From the NCBI RefSeq assembly GCF_029784135.1, contig NC_073746.1, forward strand, positions 4,794,136-4,858,135: a stretch of 64,000 nt of DNA, read 5' to 3'. Position numbers and translations under genes: made by a program. Source of the stretch: Toxorhynchites rutilus septentrionalis. Lineage: Eukaryota; Arthropoda; Insecta; Diptera; Culicidae. Below are positions 24,319 to 36,003 of the stretch, one piece after another; the stretch's first letter is position 1, and the number at the start of each line of letters is the position of its first letter. Below the pieces are notes generated by a model. The model was not told the DNA's origin and searched no databases. It saw only the letters and a program-made list of their open reading frames with translations.

Positions 24319-25419
24319 GGGTGCCAATGAATGTATGGGAAAAAACCGACCCTAAAATTTCAAAAAGTTACCCTATACAAAACGTTCACCACCTCGAAAA
24401 AAAACACCCTATGCCAAATATCAGCTCGATCGGACTTAAGACAGAGTGGCGCAAAGCGGTCAAAGTTTGAGTTTTTTTGAAAATCGAAAAATTGCCCAAT
24501 GGGGGAGGTAAAGGAAATCGGGGTTTTCAAAAAAAAAATCCAAATGTCTTAAAATTGCATGAAACGTCGAGATCTAGTGTCATCTCGAAAAAATAAATTT
24601 TATCAAAAAATGACACTCTGGGACTTTTTCGGAAAACGAAACGAAAAGTATGATTTTGGGTGCCAATAAAAATAGTTATCTCGCTTTTTCATTCGAAACA
24701 TGTTGCCAAATGTTGATTTGCACGATAATATACCCCATGCGAAATATTAGCTCATTCGAACTTCATTTATTAGTGTTGCAGACGATAAAATTTGAGTTTT
24801 TTGAAAACAGAAAAATCACCGGAAATCGGGGTTTTCAAAAAAAAAGTTTGATTCCAAATGTCTTAAAAATTAATGACACATCGAGATTTACAGTTATTTA
24901 AAAAAAAAGTGTTGTCAAAAGTCGACTTTTCAGACGGAAAAACGGCTGAGTGCTCGACGAGTAATACAATTTTAAGACATTTGGCATCAACTATATATTT
25001 TTGAAAACCCTGATTTTCGGTGATCTTTCGTTTTTCGAAAAAACTCTAATTTCGCAGCATGTTCCGTATGAAAAATCGAGATAACTATTTTTATTGGTAC
25101 CCAAAACCATACGTTTCGTCTCGTATTCTGAAAAAGTCCCAGAGTGTCCATTTTTGATAAAAAAAACATTTGAGATGACACTAGATCTCGACGTTTCATG
25201 TCATTTTAAGACATTTGGCATCAAAATTTTTTTTTCGAAAACCCTGATTTCCTTGGTTGATCTTTCGATTTTCAAAAAACTCAAACTTTGACCGCTTTGC
25301 GCCACTCTGTCTTAAGTCCGATCGAGCTGATATTTGGCATAGGGTGTTTTTTAGAGGTGGTGAACATTTTTTATGGGGTAACTTTTTGAAATTAGAGATG
25401 ACCACTTTCATTGGCACCC
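24319..25419. mobile_element. Foldback element with long inverted arms
   Basis: The arm from 24319 to about 24900 is repeated in inverse orientation from about 24970 to 25419. The matching blocks include GGGTGCCAATGAA at the tips, AAATATCAGCTCGATCGGAC, GAGTGGCGCAAAGCGG, CGTCGAGATCTAGTGTCATC and ACACTCTGGGACTTTTTC, all in mirrored order. TA flanks the tips (24317-24318 and 25420-25421). The arms differ by substitutions and small indels, and only a short unpaired centre remains. Transcripts in either direction would fold into a hairpin of roughly 500 bp. No coding capacity. The TA flank suggests a Tc1/mariner-type non-autonomous element. Confidence 0.85.
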
Positions 25420-25688
25420 TAATCAATACTTTTGAAACATACTGTGTGCACCTAGCTGGCTTTCTGTTAAAATTGTAAATAAAAACAAAAAAAGGAATCT
25501 ACAAAGAGCAGCTCGATGTAAATTTTCATCTGCAGAAAGTAAGATTCTCATTGTTATCGAGTAATTTTTGAGGTGTTTTCCATTACGTGTGTGTTTCACC
25601 ATCACTTCTCTCCCAGTTCATCGAATCAGTGGTAAATTTTTGTCATTTTTACTCCACAAATATTGATGAAAATAAAGTACTAATCAAG

Positions 25689-25956
25689 TCGGGTAAGACA
25701 GACACTTCACAGACAAAAGACAAACATTTTATTTTGAAAACAATCCGGTTATCTCATTCTTCTGTTTTAACAGATGCCCACTATCTACGTTTATAAGTGC
25801 AACCAGATGTCATGAACAAATCAGCAGAGTGGCTTTTAAAACGTAATCCAAATTTGTCATTCCGAATGCCGGAAGTTATTTTAGACATGAAAATATGAGA
25901 AAAATTACAACGACCTTCTAGGTGATTTCAGTCTAGCCTTTTTCCGTCTTACCCGA
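25689..25956. mobile_element. Candidate MITE with TCGGGTAAGAC inverted ends
   Basis: TCGGGTAAGAC at 25689-25699 is matched by its inverse at 25946-25956, 268 bp apart in total, and the similarity extends into TIR-adjacent bases on both sides. I could not find a clear target duplication, so the superfamily is open. No ORF motif. Confidence 0.5.
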
Positions 25957-27660
25957 TTCGATATTTTTTTTTTTTAAGATGCCGGACACATTCATTTTAC
26001 AAAATTTCTACCTTAAGAACAATTATAAAAAGAGGCCTAAAATATCAATTTATGGTGAAACACCTATATTTGTTTTGGCGGAATTCACGAAAAAATCAAC
26101 GTTTACTTAAGGTTTCCATCTTTACCATCCTTCTCCTAGTTGAAAATTATTCCATACAATTGAATGAAAATAACTTTGTGAGAAATTTTGGCCTACCGTG
26201 TGTCCAAGCTGATCATTTACTGTTTTCCTTTTCGTCATTCAACCTTCTGTCAATTGTTCTGGAGTTTATTCAATGTTTACTCTAATTAACATTGTTATAT
26301 AGCGCATTTCATTAAACTTACTTTGAGGTTTTCAAGTTTATTTCAATAAATGCGAGCGAAGAATATGATAGAAGAAGATGATAATAAGCTTGATATACGG
26401 TTGATCGAGTGAATATCGCTCCAATTCTTCCGCAAAAACGAAACTGTGATAACTCAATTTGTTTATATGTATTCAAACCGCTTAAAGTTTTCCAGAATTC
26501 GAAGTAAAAACCGCTTTGTTGTTGAATTCATTCTATATACTTATGGATTTTTTGCTTGGAAAATTTTTGAAAAAGTTAGTGAATAACCCCGAGACTGGCT
26601 TTGAGCAGTGGCGATATCGTAACCAATAAGGTTTATCCGAGGTGCGATCATTGTTATTTCACTGAAAATACACGTTCTTGTAAATTGTACATCTTGACAC
26701 TAAAAACCATCCGATCAGACGGGTAGCCGAATATTATCGTTCCGAAGTGGGGAATGCAGTGTGACCATCAACGGAGCGAAAAATATATTTCCTAATGTCT
26801 TCCACAAAACCAAATATCTTCACAGCAAGTCAAATGTTTCCAAATGAAGACATGTCTTCAAACCGGGCATCTCTGGTTTTATGAGAAAAAACGAAATGCA
26901 CGTGAGCGTAGGCACATAGGAGAGAGAAAGTTTGGGAGAGAATTTCTTCGAATTTTCCAGCGCCCTCGTCATTGGAGGGCAGTCGAGTTCATCACTCATT
27001 CCAGTGTCTTTTGACGATCGCTTCTTTCTCACTCCTGACCAGGCCCATGCAATTTCACTTCAATCGACACACCGTCACTCAATAGTGAGCCTATCGCCTT
27101 TTAATTTCATGCAAACTCATGCAGGCTAGTTCTACTCTCTCAACGCGCTCAATCAAAAGTTTCGCTGCACGTTCACTTTCATTCTTCACACTGGAGCGAA
27201 GCTATCAAATCGTCAAATGAAAATGTCGCATGAAAGTGTCTTCTTTCGAATAAAAATTTCGTTGGAGCTCGAACCGTATTCACTAAAACTTATGTGAATG
27301 ACGATGTGCAAGAATGTGCATTATGCCAGCAGGCATAATCGATGACCGACGCTGATTGAGTGACTAGATATGCCCTTAGAGGGGAAGGGCAAACATAGTG
27401 GTCATCCTAAGTAATATGTCCATGTCCAGCGTCAACATACCGCTTCAATCCCCGATTTTCGAAGAATATCAACATATTGTTGTTCAAGATAGTAAATGGC
27501 TTTTACTAGAGAAGATCAACATAGTACATTTTTCATCGTTAGAAAAAAAGTTGGAAAAGCGATTTTTTTTCTGGCGTGGAGCAAAAGTGGTACTCTGGCA
27601 GGGGCAAAGTGGTCACTCACGTATATTATGTTAAATAGGATAGTTGAATGCCTTTTTGAT
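25957..27660. other. Unassigned interval
   Basis: No gene recognised. The motif GGGCAAA...GTGGTCA occurs twice in direct orientation (about 27387-27405 and 27602-27616), possibly part of an old repeat. Confidence 0.3.
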
Positions 27661-28986
27661 GTAGGACTATGTCTTTCATTAAGGGTTCCAAACCAGAGAA
27701 CAGGTCTTGTTTTTTATGAAATAAAGTTAAAGTTAATAACTATTTTGCCGCCAACGGATTTTGACGTACATACCAAAAGAATCGAAAATTCCCTAAGATT
27801 TGTTTGATATAGTATACATTATAATTCCCTGGTGTGTATTATTGAATACAATAAGCATTTCCTTTTTCCCATACATTTGTTCTACCGAATTGTGAGCATC
27901 TACCCGTGCTGTCAATATCGAGCAACTTATCGACGAGCATCGAAGGGGAATATGTGCTAGCGTATAAATATTGGATCTCTGCTAATGCAACCTTTCAGTC
28001 TCGTTCTATACACGAAGCAATGAACATCGCTTGTTCTGCTTTGTTTTGCGTCATCACATGTCTTTGTTTCGGCTTGAGCTGTGAACGCTGTGTACTCACT
28101 CTCTGGTGTCTCTGGCATTGCAATCATCGCATCAAACTGACGCCATGGCATTGAGGTACTGAGGATCTCTGGATCTCTGCTGAGACAAATATTCAGTCTT
28201 TTTCTATACCCGAAGCAGTGAACATTGCATGTTTTCCATCATCATAACACGCTTTTGGCATTGCATCAATGCATCGAACTGACGCTATGATGAAGCAAGC
28301 GTTAATTATTTGGGAAATTAACCATCGCGAATGTTAACGCGAATGTTACGACTGCCAGTCGTAAAACTGCCTTCAACAAGGATGAAATCTGCGCTAATCT
28401 TGACCGTAATCAAGCAAACCAACTTTAGCAAAGAGTTTATATCGATTATTTATTTATCTAGAAATCAAAAGTCGTTCTAGAGTTTTGCATGTGATTTGGT
28501 TTCGCTTGTCAGTAGCAAAAGTTTCTCCACTAAGGATGATAGCTGCGCTTATCTCGATCATAAGAAAGTAATGCAACGTTTTTAGAAGCCAGTAATATAA
28601 ACAGAAAGCGTTTCATTTGAGAATAGCGCAAAATGGTGAGAAGTGTTTATATATTTAGTCGCTTCAAGTCACCAATGAATGTCTGTAAGAATGCTATGTT
28701 AAACGCTTGTGCTGGTTTGTTTATATTGTACGAACGACGTCTAGAGGTGCGATTCCACTGAGGCAATACTATATAACAAATTTCGACATAAGATCAGCTT
28801 GTATGTTCTTCTGCGAGGTCAAGAATGAATCATCATTCAATTATCTTCAACTGATTTTAAAATAAAAAACAATTTCAGGGCGACCAAACCATTATGCTAA
28901 ACAGTTATTTCTAAAATTTCGCAGCATTCTGAATAATATCCGAAGTTATAAACGAGCGACTTGAATATATAACATCGTAGTCCTAC
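27661..28986 (+). repeat. Composite repeat, part A, copy 1
   Basis: It starts GTAGGACTATGTCTTTCATT and ends near GTAGTCCTAC, which is the inverse of the start. Copy 2 at 47809-48606 shares the start plus about 180 bp downstream, an internal GTGCGAT(T/A)CCACTG block (28749 and 48177), the end palindrome and the following GCGGTCGTGTCTTGGA string. Copy 1 is longer because of the tandem duplication at 27973-28291 and other insertions. No coding capacity seen. Confidence 0.7.
27973..28291 (+). repeat. Tandem duplication inside part A
   Basis: Two units starting GGATCTCTGCT (27973 and 28171) share CAGTCT(C/T)xTTCTATAC, CGAAGCA(A/G)TGAACAT and a closing ATCGxACTGACGC block. Unit lengths are about 177 and 121 bp. 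Confidence 0.7.
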
Positions 28987-29072
28987 GTCAACAATGCGGT
29001 CGTGTCTTGGACACAACCTCCTATATTTTTTACAGTGGATTGCAGACAAATATTTTTTTTAATTTATCCTAC

Positions 29073-29770
29073 ACTAACTGACCCGGCAAACTTCGTCTAG
29101 CCCAAAATTTGTTTTTCGTTATCAATACCTTCAAACATTCACGTTTTCTTACCAAGCGCAAGTTCGTGAGTCCAATTGATTCATTGATTGACCTACTAAT
29201 CGACCCCGTTGAATTTACCTTTCACTAAAAAAATCCTAGTACTTCTACCAAAACTCATCATTATAATACCAGATTATTTTCAGACACAATTCTCGTTCAA
29301 GAATTCTCCCCTTCGAGAGGGGGGAGGAGTGTCCATTCACCATAGAAACGTTTCGTGCCCCCTAAAATCTTCACATGCCAAATTTGGCTCCGTTTGCTTG
29401 ATTAGTTTTCGAGTTATGCAGAAATTTGGGTTTCATTTGTATGACAGCCCCCCCTAAAAGAAGAGGGAGGAGTATCACAGAAACATTTATTGCACCCTAA
29501 AACCTCCATATACCTGATTTGGTTGCATTTGCTTGATTAATTCTCGAGTAATGCAGAAATTTGTGTTTCATTTGTATGGCAGCCCCCCCTTAGAGAGGGG
29601 GTGGAGTGTCTAACCACCATAGACACATTTGTTGCACCCTAAAACCTCAATTCTCGAGTAATGCAGAAATTTGTGTTTCATTTGTATGGTAGACCCACAC
29701 CCCCCCCCCCCCCCCTTTGAAAGTGGAGTATTTTAGCACCATAGAATCATATATTGCACCCTAAAACATG
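29073..29770 (+). repeat. Composite repeat, part B, copy 1 (with minisatellite)
   Basis: It begins CTAACTGACCCGGCAAACTT. From about 29305 it contains about four tandem units of 110-145 bp, each with a C-rich plus AGAGGGGG(A) block, CCATAGAAAC, TGCACCCTAAAACCT, CTTGATTAxTTCTCGAGT and AATGCAGAAATTTGTGTTTC. The last unit carries a C homopolymer at 29701-29714. The matching copy lies at 48658-49191, and the non-repetitive first 230 bp recur inverted at 62001-62236. Confidence 0.8.
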
Positions 29771-31632
29771 AAAAATCAGAAAGGTTGGCATCCCTTCTCG
29801 GCGATATTATACTTGTCTAAAACATATTTTTTGCAGTACGTATATTTATGCAGGTTCTTTCGGCATTAGCCTGACGGGGCCGAGAATTCAATATGATTAC
29901 ATGAGAGCTCATAAAATACGTTAATAGTACATAACCGATTACCTGCGGTTGACTTGAGGTTAGTGTTACAATGAATTCGTATGTTATTCTGTGCTTAGTC
30001 TGAATCTGAAATCTGAAACATTGTGGTGGATCGTAATAATTATATCATCAGTTTATAGGGGAGGAATTATTACAGTGAAGTTCGTGTGGATTCTGTGGTG
30101 AACTGATCCCAACGGGTGCTGCTTATTCACAGGGAAGGGAAAGCTGACTAAATGAAACCATACTAGTTTTACAGTCTGGTTTAGCAACATTTCCGACATT
30201 ATCACCGTACTCAATATCACATTCTATGCGATAGAGATGATAAAATCTGTTTTACTCTTTAAAACAGGCTCTCGTCGACACTTTGGGAATGACTGAGTAT
30301 AGCAATCTTTCAAGTTATCTCCTTTTCTTTGATTCTGATAGTTATTTACTATCGGCCAATATTGAGTGATTCTTAATATTATTCAGCGTAAAAACGAATA
30401 AGAGAATCAAACCACGGAAAATAGCCATGCATTAAAGTGACTGCTTTGCTCATCTAAGTCGCTGTCGCTTATCGAGCAACATTGAATATCAGCTCGAACC
30501 CAACAAACATGACCAGCTTCACATATATTTATATTCTGGCATAATATCGCTAGATATTATTTTATTATGATTTTATTATTTTTGAGGAAAGAAAACATGC
30601 TTCTATAAAAGTCATAGATCGAATGAAATAATATGTTCTCTCCCGGCACTGCTGTAAGCAATAATTTGATTCGTATTTTTTTTTTTTAATATTTTCTATT
30701 GGGACTCAACCTAGGTTCTATCAAAGATCCTATATTATTAAATATGATCAAATGTGACAATATGTTCAATCAGAAAAAAAATCCCATGACGATATTTTTC
30801 AATTTCAACAAACAATCCGGTATTGGTTATCATGATAAAATGTAGACATAATAGGCCAAACCGAAAGCAACGATTTTTTTTAAATTTTCTAATAAACAGA
30901 ATGTATTTAAATATCACTCAATTGGGAAAAATGCATTCAATTAGAAATTTATGGCTTTGCCAAAATGTCATCCGTTCCGTCCGGTGCAATCTTATTTCCA
31001 CATTTATTCAGTTCAGCTGCTCTTCATTCGTACCGAAACAGTTTACTCACAATCAGTACGTTTGGCATCAATTCGTATGGCGGACTTCCGTTTTTTGAAA
31101 AAGGACGACCGTTTGTACAATAAATCAAAAATAAAGTAGGATTTAATCTTCTTTCGAAAAATATAAATAAAATATTAATATTCTTCAAGAACTAAAAGTA
31201 AATACTAATAATATAAAAATAAATAATAAAAATAATGTTATAAAAATAAACAATGTTTTATAATTCAAAACACGATAAATTATCTCTCTAGCTATTAATA
31301 TTAAAGCACAAATTGAAATAATAAGTGAAAAAGCGTTAGTTCAATCTTTTTAGCGAACAAGATCTCTCGTATCGCTCACGAGCAGTTTGCCGATCTCTAT
31401 CATGGAGACTAATGCCCGAATTGTATGCAAACATGTTGTTTGTTGATCTTCCTCCACAGCGCAAGCAGCGCGTGAAATTCATAAAACATACCTCCCTTAT
31501 TCGTTAAATTGATCACTTGTTTTACTATCTTCACTGTTTGTGTTTTAATCTTAAAAAGGCCGAATAAGAATAAATGTCCCATCTAATGGTATATAGTATA
31601 ATATGCATTTGAAATCCTTAAATTTTCTATTA
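29771..31632. other. Very AT-rich unassigned interval
   Basis: No gene recognised. Long A/T tracts, for example 30670-30690 and 31190-31260. Small overlapping frames only. Confidence 0.3.
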
Positions 31633-32930
31633 AAGGGTGTGTCACATCAAATTGCATCACGGAAAAAACGCTGTAGAAATTCGCCCAGTAGACCGATCCT
31701 TTTGAAAATTTTAGACAGTAAAATAAAAACTATTAAACAACTTTTGGCATTTTCTTTTTATTCATACTTCGAGCCCAAGCCCGTATGCTCGCACCTTCCT
31801 CTTTACCCCGTCCATAAGGTTCTGTACAACGCCAGGTTGTAGTTTTTTTTGAACAGAAATCCATTTTCTCTTGAAGTCCGCCTCCGATTTGACAACTTTT
31901 GGATTCTTCCGGAGGGCCTGCTTTATAATCGCCCAATATTTCTCTATTGGGCGAAGCTCCGGCGCGTTGGGCGGGTTCATTTCCTTTGGCACGAAGGTGA
32001 CCCCGTTGGCTTCGTACCATTCCAACACGTCCTTTGAATAGTGGCACGAAGCGAGATCAGGCCAGAAGATGGTCGGCCCCTCGTGCTGCTTCAATAGTGA
32101 TAGTAAGCGCTACTGTAGGCACTCCTTAAGGTAAACCTGCCCGTTTACCGTGCCGGTCATCACGAAGGGGGCGCTCCGCTTTTCGCTAGAGCAGATCGCT
32201 TGCCACACCATGTACTTTTTGGCAAACTTGGATAGTTTCTGCTTGCGAATCTCCTCCGGAACGCTGAATTTGTCCTCTGCGGAGAAGAACAACAGGCCCG
32301 GCAGCTGACGAAAGTCCGCTTTGACGTAGGTTTCGTCGTCCATTACCAGGCAATGCGGCTTCGTCAGCATTTCGGTGTACAGCTTCCGGGCTCGCGTCTT
32401 CCCCACCATGTTTTGCCTTTCGTCGCGGTTAGGAGCCTTCTGAACCTTGTATGTACGCAGGCCCTCCCGCTGCTTGGTCCGCTAGACGAATGAATTTGAC
32501 AAATTCAGCTTATTGGCGACATCCCGAACCGAACTTCTCGGATCACGTCTAAACTGCTTAACTACGCGCTTGTGATCTTTTTCACTGACGGAGCATCCAT
32601 TTTTGCCGTTCTTCACCTTCCAGTCGATGGTTAGGTTCTCGAAGTATCGTTTTAGTACTCTGCTGACCGTGGATTGGACGATTCCCAGCATCTTACCGAT
32701 GTCCCGATGTGACAACTCCGGATTCTCGAAATGGGTGCACAGGATTAATTCACGACGCTCTTTTTCGTTCGACGACATTTTTCCAAATTTACCAAAAATT
32801 TTCAGTGAAGCATGGCCAACGTGATCTATACACTCTTATCTGATTATAAGCGAAAGCTGAAGATATAATTCCTAAAAATTAAATTTCTACAGCGTCTTTT
32901 CCGTGATGCAATTTGATGTGACACACCCTT
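31633..32930 (-). mobile_element. ITmD37E transposon, copy 1
   Basis: A 1298-bp element with inverted ends AAGGGTGTGTCACATCAAAT continuing for about 50 bp, flanked by TA (31631-31632 and 32931-32932). It carries one minus-strand transposase frame of 339 codons with two stops. Two more copies with the same ends lie at 54200 and 56414. Close similarity among the three suggests recent activity of the family. Confidence 0.93.
31762..32778 (-). pseudogene. ITmD37E transposase, copy 1 (two nonsense codons)
   Basis: The frame runs from ATG at 32776-32778 to the stop at 31762-31764, 339 codons, the full length seen in the other copies. It has N-terminal helix-turn-helix regions (HRDIGKMLGIVQSTVSRVLKR and a second SSVRDVANKLNL), a VWQAI segment and the catalytic triad D (MDDETYV), D (WPDLASCH) and E (RPIEKYW), with 37 residues between the second and third, hence DD37E. 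A TAG replaces a Gln codon at 32482-32484 and another TAG replaces the Lys codon after CLQ at 32110-32112. Unlike copies 2 and 3, codon 23 is a sense Ser codon here. The protein would cut and paste the element at TA sites. Confidence 0.92.
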
Positions 32931-32932
32931 TA

Positions 32933-33793
32933 CATATTCCCTGTTCACAGGGAAGTGTTCTTGGGTCGCTTATCTTCGTTTTGTTCATAAACGACCTGAG
33001 TTTTCGACTGAATGCTGGAAAACTGCTCTATGCCGACGATCTGAAAATTTATAGATCAATAACATCCCATCTTGGCTGTTGCGCGCTTCAGGCTGACGCA
33101 GAGGAGCTACGGCGGTGGTGTGAGGATAACGGAATGGAATTGAATATCAAAAAATGCAAAACAGTGTCGTGTGTTGATTCCATTCGCGACCTTGGAGTCG
33201 TCCTAGATAACAAACTAAGGTTCAATGAGCATATCTGCGTCACTACCGCTAAAGCGTTTGCTGCCCTTGGATTTGTTCGTCGGTGCAGCAATAACTTCAG
33301 AGATGTTTACGCAATCAAATCGCTATACTGCTCATTAGTACGTAGCATTTTGGAGTATGCTGTCTGAGTGTGGTCTCCGTTTCACAGCACCCAAATCACA
33401 CGAATGGAGAGAGTACAGCGTAGTTTCATTAGATATGCTCTCCGACAACTGCCTTGGATAGATCCAGACCATCTCCCCGACCACTCGAGCCGCTGCAGAC
33501 TGATCGCGTTGGAATCGTTAGCTTCTAGGCGTGCCAACCTTCAAAAAATAGTTGTGTTTGATCTGTTAAATGGAAATTTTGATTGTCCATCCTTTTTTAA
33601 TAATGTATCATTCTATATACCAATTCGACAACTACGTGAGCGAGATCTATTGTTTATCAATCGCCATAGGACTTCCTACGGATTCCATAACCCCTTAGAG
33701 AATTGTTTCCGTGAATTCAATAGTGCTTGTGCTGTGTTCGATTTTAACGTGTCCAAAACTGTCTTTAAAAATAGGATTAAGAATTTAATATAA
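32933..33793 (+). pseudogene. LINE ORF2 C-terminal fragment (reverse transcriptase)
   Basis: Frame 2 shows QGSVLG, then FINDLS, the catalytic LLYADD (D pair near 33040), LNIKKCK and LGVVLD, all of the RT palm and thumb in non-LTR elements. The tail continues with WSP, RVQRSF and a C-terminal region to TAA at 33791-33793. A TGA at 33365-33367 interrupts the frame between EYAV and VWSPF. The C-terminus resembles the minus-strand LINE at 39.6-44.3 kb in layout (MERVQRSF versus IESVQKQF), so both belong to the Jockey/CR1 group. The longer frame starting at 32903 reads through the ITmD37E end and is not LINE sequence before 32933. Confidence 0.85.
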
Positions 33794-33868
33794 GGATTCA
33801 GTCTGAGGAATTATAAACAAATCGAGACGGTGATAAATAAATAAAAATAAAATGAAAAAAAAAAATAT
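32933..33868 (+). mobile_element. 5'-truncated Jockey/CR1-group LINE
   Basis: LINE-derived RT sequence starts directly after the TA at the right edge of ITmD37E copy 1 and runs to an A-rich tail with AAATAA-type repeats (about 33828-33868). Only the last third of the RT and the C-terminal region are left. The matching left part of the LINE is not present to the left of the ITmD37E copy. Confidence 0.82.
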
Positions 33869-35996
33869 TTCGTAGAGTAGCCCCCCGATATAGAAATCAA
33901 AGACGTAATCCTACGTCAACAAAATATTAGTCGTTGAAGCATTGGTATAAATGGAGAGCATTGAATTCCTGTTGAAATATTTTGGAAAGCAACAATCGCT
34001 GAATGGCGATTGTTACGCATAGAACGCATAGAACACATTCCAATCTGATGCATTTATCATTCTAATCATTGTCGCAAACCCAACATCCAGCATGCGTCCA
34101 AACAAACCTGCATTAATCGTTCGATGGGAGCGTCGTAAAATCGATCGATAGATCGGTTGGGAGAAACCCTATTAGCCCCCGCTAATCTCACCATAAATCA
34201 GCTGGATAATGAGCCGGATGGCGAACAGAAGTAAGTTGATCGAAATGCTTCGCCGCACTGGTTCCATTGTAAAATGGTAAACTGCACATGTACTCATTAG
34301 TTATAATTGCCATCTCTCACCATAAATCACTCGTGCTGTCAAAGACACGCACACGAACCGAGCTGCTGTCGAATGGCAGCATCCAACAGCCAACTTATCC
34401 AAGAAGATGTCTTCGTTCTATCTATCGCCACAGAAAAGGGCATCATTTTTTTGTCGTTGCGTGTCCAAAAGTACTCTGCCCGTTATAAATAGTTTTCGGC
34501 TCGGAATCCTCTCTATGCCAGTGGATGCTGCAGACAAATTGAGGTGCGGAGCACACCGAAAACAAACATACATTTCCACAACATATTGGTATTCTGTTTG
34601 GCTTCGAAGACGACGGTGTAAACAAGTGCACGGGGCGGACCCATGAGAAACCGAATGATAAATATTGGAACATAAACTTCCCGTGCATTGACATCGTCGT
34701 TGTGTCTCTTCCGCGCTGGAGGACAGTATACAGTGCTGCAGGATTGAAGGACGAATGCTCGAAACACAAATGCTACATTGTCCCCCTTGGGATTGTCCAC
34801 ATCAATAAACTATTTGAAAAATTTGTTGGTTTTTTTTTCTTCCGCTGAAAGTTAAAATATTCCAATCGGCAACATTGCCAACCGACGAGGGAACAAAAAG
34901 GTCACTGCTCATCATTAATCTTGAAATCTTGTTAATCTTTTAGCAGATATGTCACTTCTCAAATTATATTCGCTCTTATCCATCGCGTTGTTTCTTCTCG
35001 TGCGCATCTCCGGCGAGAGAAAACTTCTAATTGATGCCACTTGGGAAACTCGACATTTGGAGACCATTTGCCGCAGATGAGCAGATGAGCCCATGTTGGA
35101 CCATGTGCGGCCCTTTAAAAATAAACCCAAATTAGTATTAAACCATACCCCCCCCCCCCCCAGTAAAAGACCAGAGGAACTCCTCCGTTCGACACGGTTG
35201 GATGCCAATTGCCAGATTTCATTTGGCGGTTCGCTCGCTCAACGGTGGATTGCGTTTCACTGGTGGCCGGTTAATGAATTGCACATGTTGTGTTTGATGC
35301 GGAAGTTGTTTACGAAGTTTTTCCAACAGTTGTTCGGTTCGAGGAGAAACACTTCCACGATACTCGAGTTCAGCTTCTGCAGTGTTCCAAATTGAGTGTG
35401 CCGTTTGAAGCGAGCAACGAGTTTGGATCGGGAAACAAATTTCTTCACGGGGTTGTCAAAGTAATTGAAGCGTTTTATGATTTTAATTGGCGACACCAGG
35501 GAGGCAAAGCGGATCGCTCTGTTCTCGGTACACGGATCCAACCCGATGGGGTAGAGAGAATGATGGAAACTGATTTATGACAAGACACGGCTAGGCCTTC
35601 GAATCTCTAGTAGACTTCTAGGAAACCATTTTGAGAGTTTCTCAGACGCGTGAAAACTTCTAACGAGTGGTTGAGATTTTCAATCACCGCCGGGTGTAAT
35701 TGGGTGTTGTAAGATGTCGAGTGATTGTATCGCCTCGGTGTCATTTTGTATTTCGACAAATTGTACGATGAGCCATCGATTGCTAGAAGGCAAGTAGTTT
35801 GTCTTTGAAATTCAACTTACTGTTTTCCAAAAAGCACTTTTCTATTATATACATTTGCATTATCAATAATTTTTTGCATATGCTTGAACTACTTAAAAGC
35901 AGTTTATACTTTCCGTTTGAGACACTTCCGAAGGATGTATTTTGAATCAACGACTTCTCATGAGAATCAATATCCACACAACATAAAGGAACGAAA
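33869..35996. other. Unassigned interval
   Basis: No gene recognised. A GACGTAATCCTACGTC palindrome near 33909-33924 resembles the right end of repeat part A. A C homopolymer lies at 35148-35161. The stretch 35150-35580 is fairly complex and has 95-100-codon frames on both strands (for example plus 35290-35580) but no recognisable domain. Confidence 0.3.
35148..35161. repeat. C homopolymer
   Basis: Run of about 14 cytosines on the plus strand. Confidence 0.9.
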
Positions 35997-36003
35997 AGTA
36001 ATA
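35997..36003. repeat. Putative target duplication of the RNase H LINE (left)
   Basis: AGTAATA here, next to the element's poly(A) tail (seen as a T run from 36004), matches AGTAATA at 38084-38090 next to the truncated 5' end. Confidence 0.5.

Noticed and set aside
26752..27415. Possible MITE between GTGTGACCATC and GTGGTCATCC strings
   Set aside because: The two strings are in direct, not inverse, orientation and no target duplication is visible.
29305..29770. Minisatellite as a CRISPR-like array
   Set aside because: Units are 110-145 bp without short spacers, and this is eukaryotic DNA.
32903..32932. Start of the LINE ORF at 32903
   Set aside because: These bases are the right terminal repeat of ITmD37E copy 1; LINE homology begins after 32932.
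35290..35580. 96-codon plus-strand frame with reasonable composition
   Set aside because: Overlapped by a minus-strand frame of similar length, no domain and no splice or promoter context.
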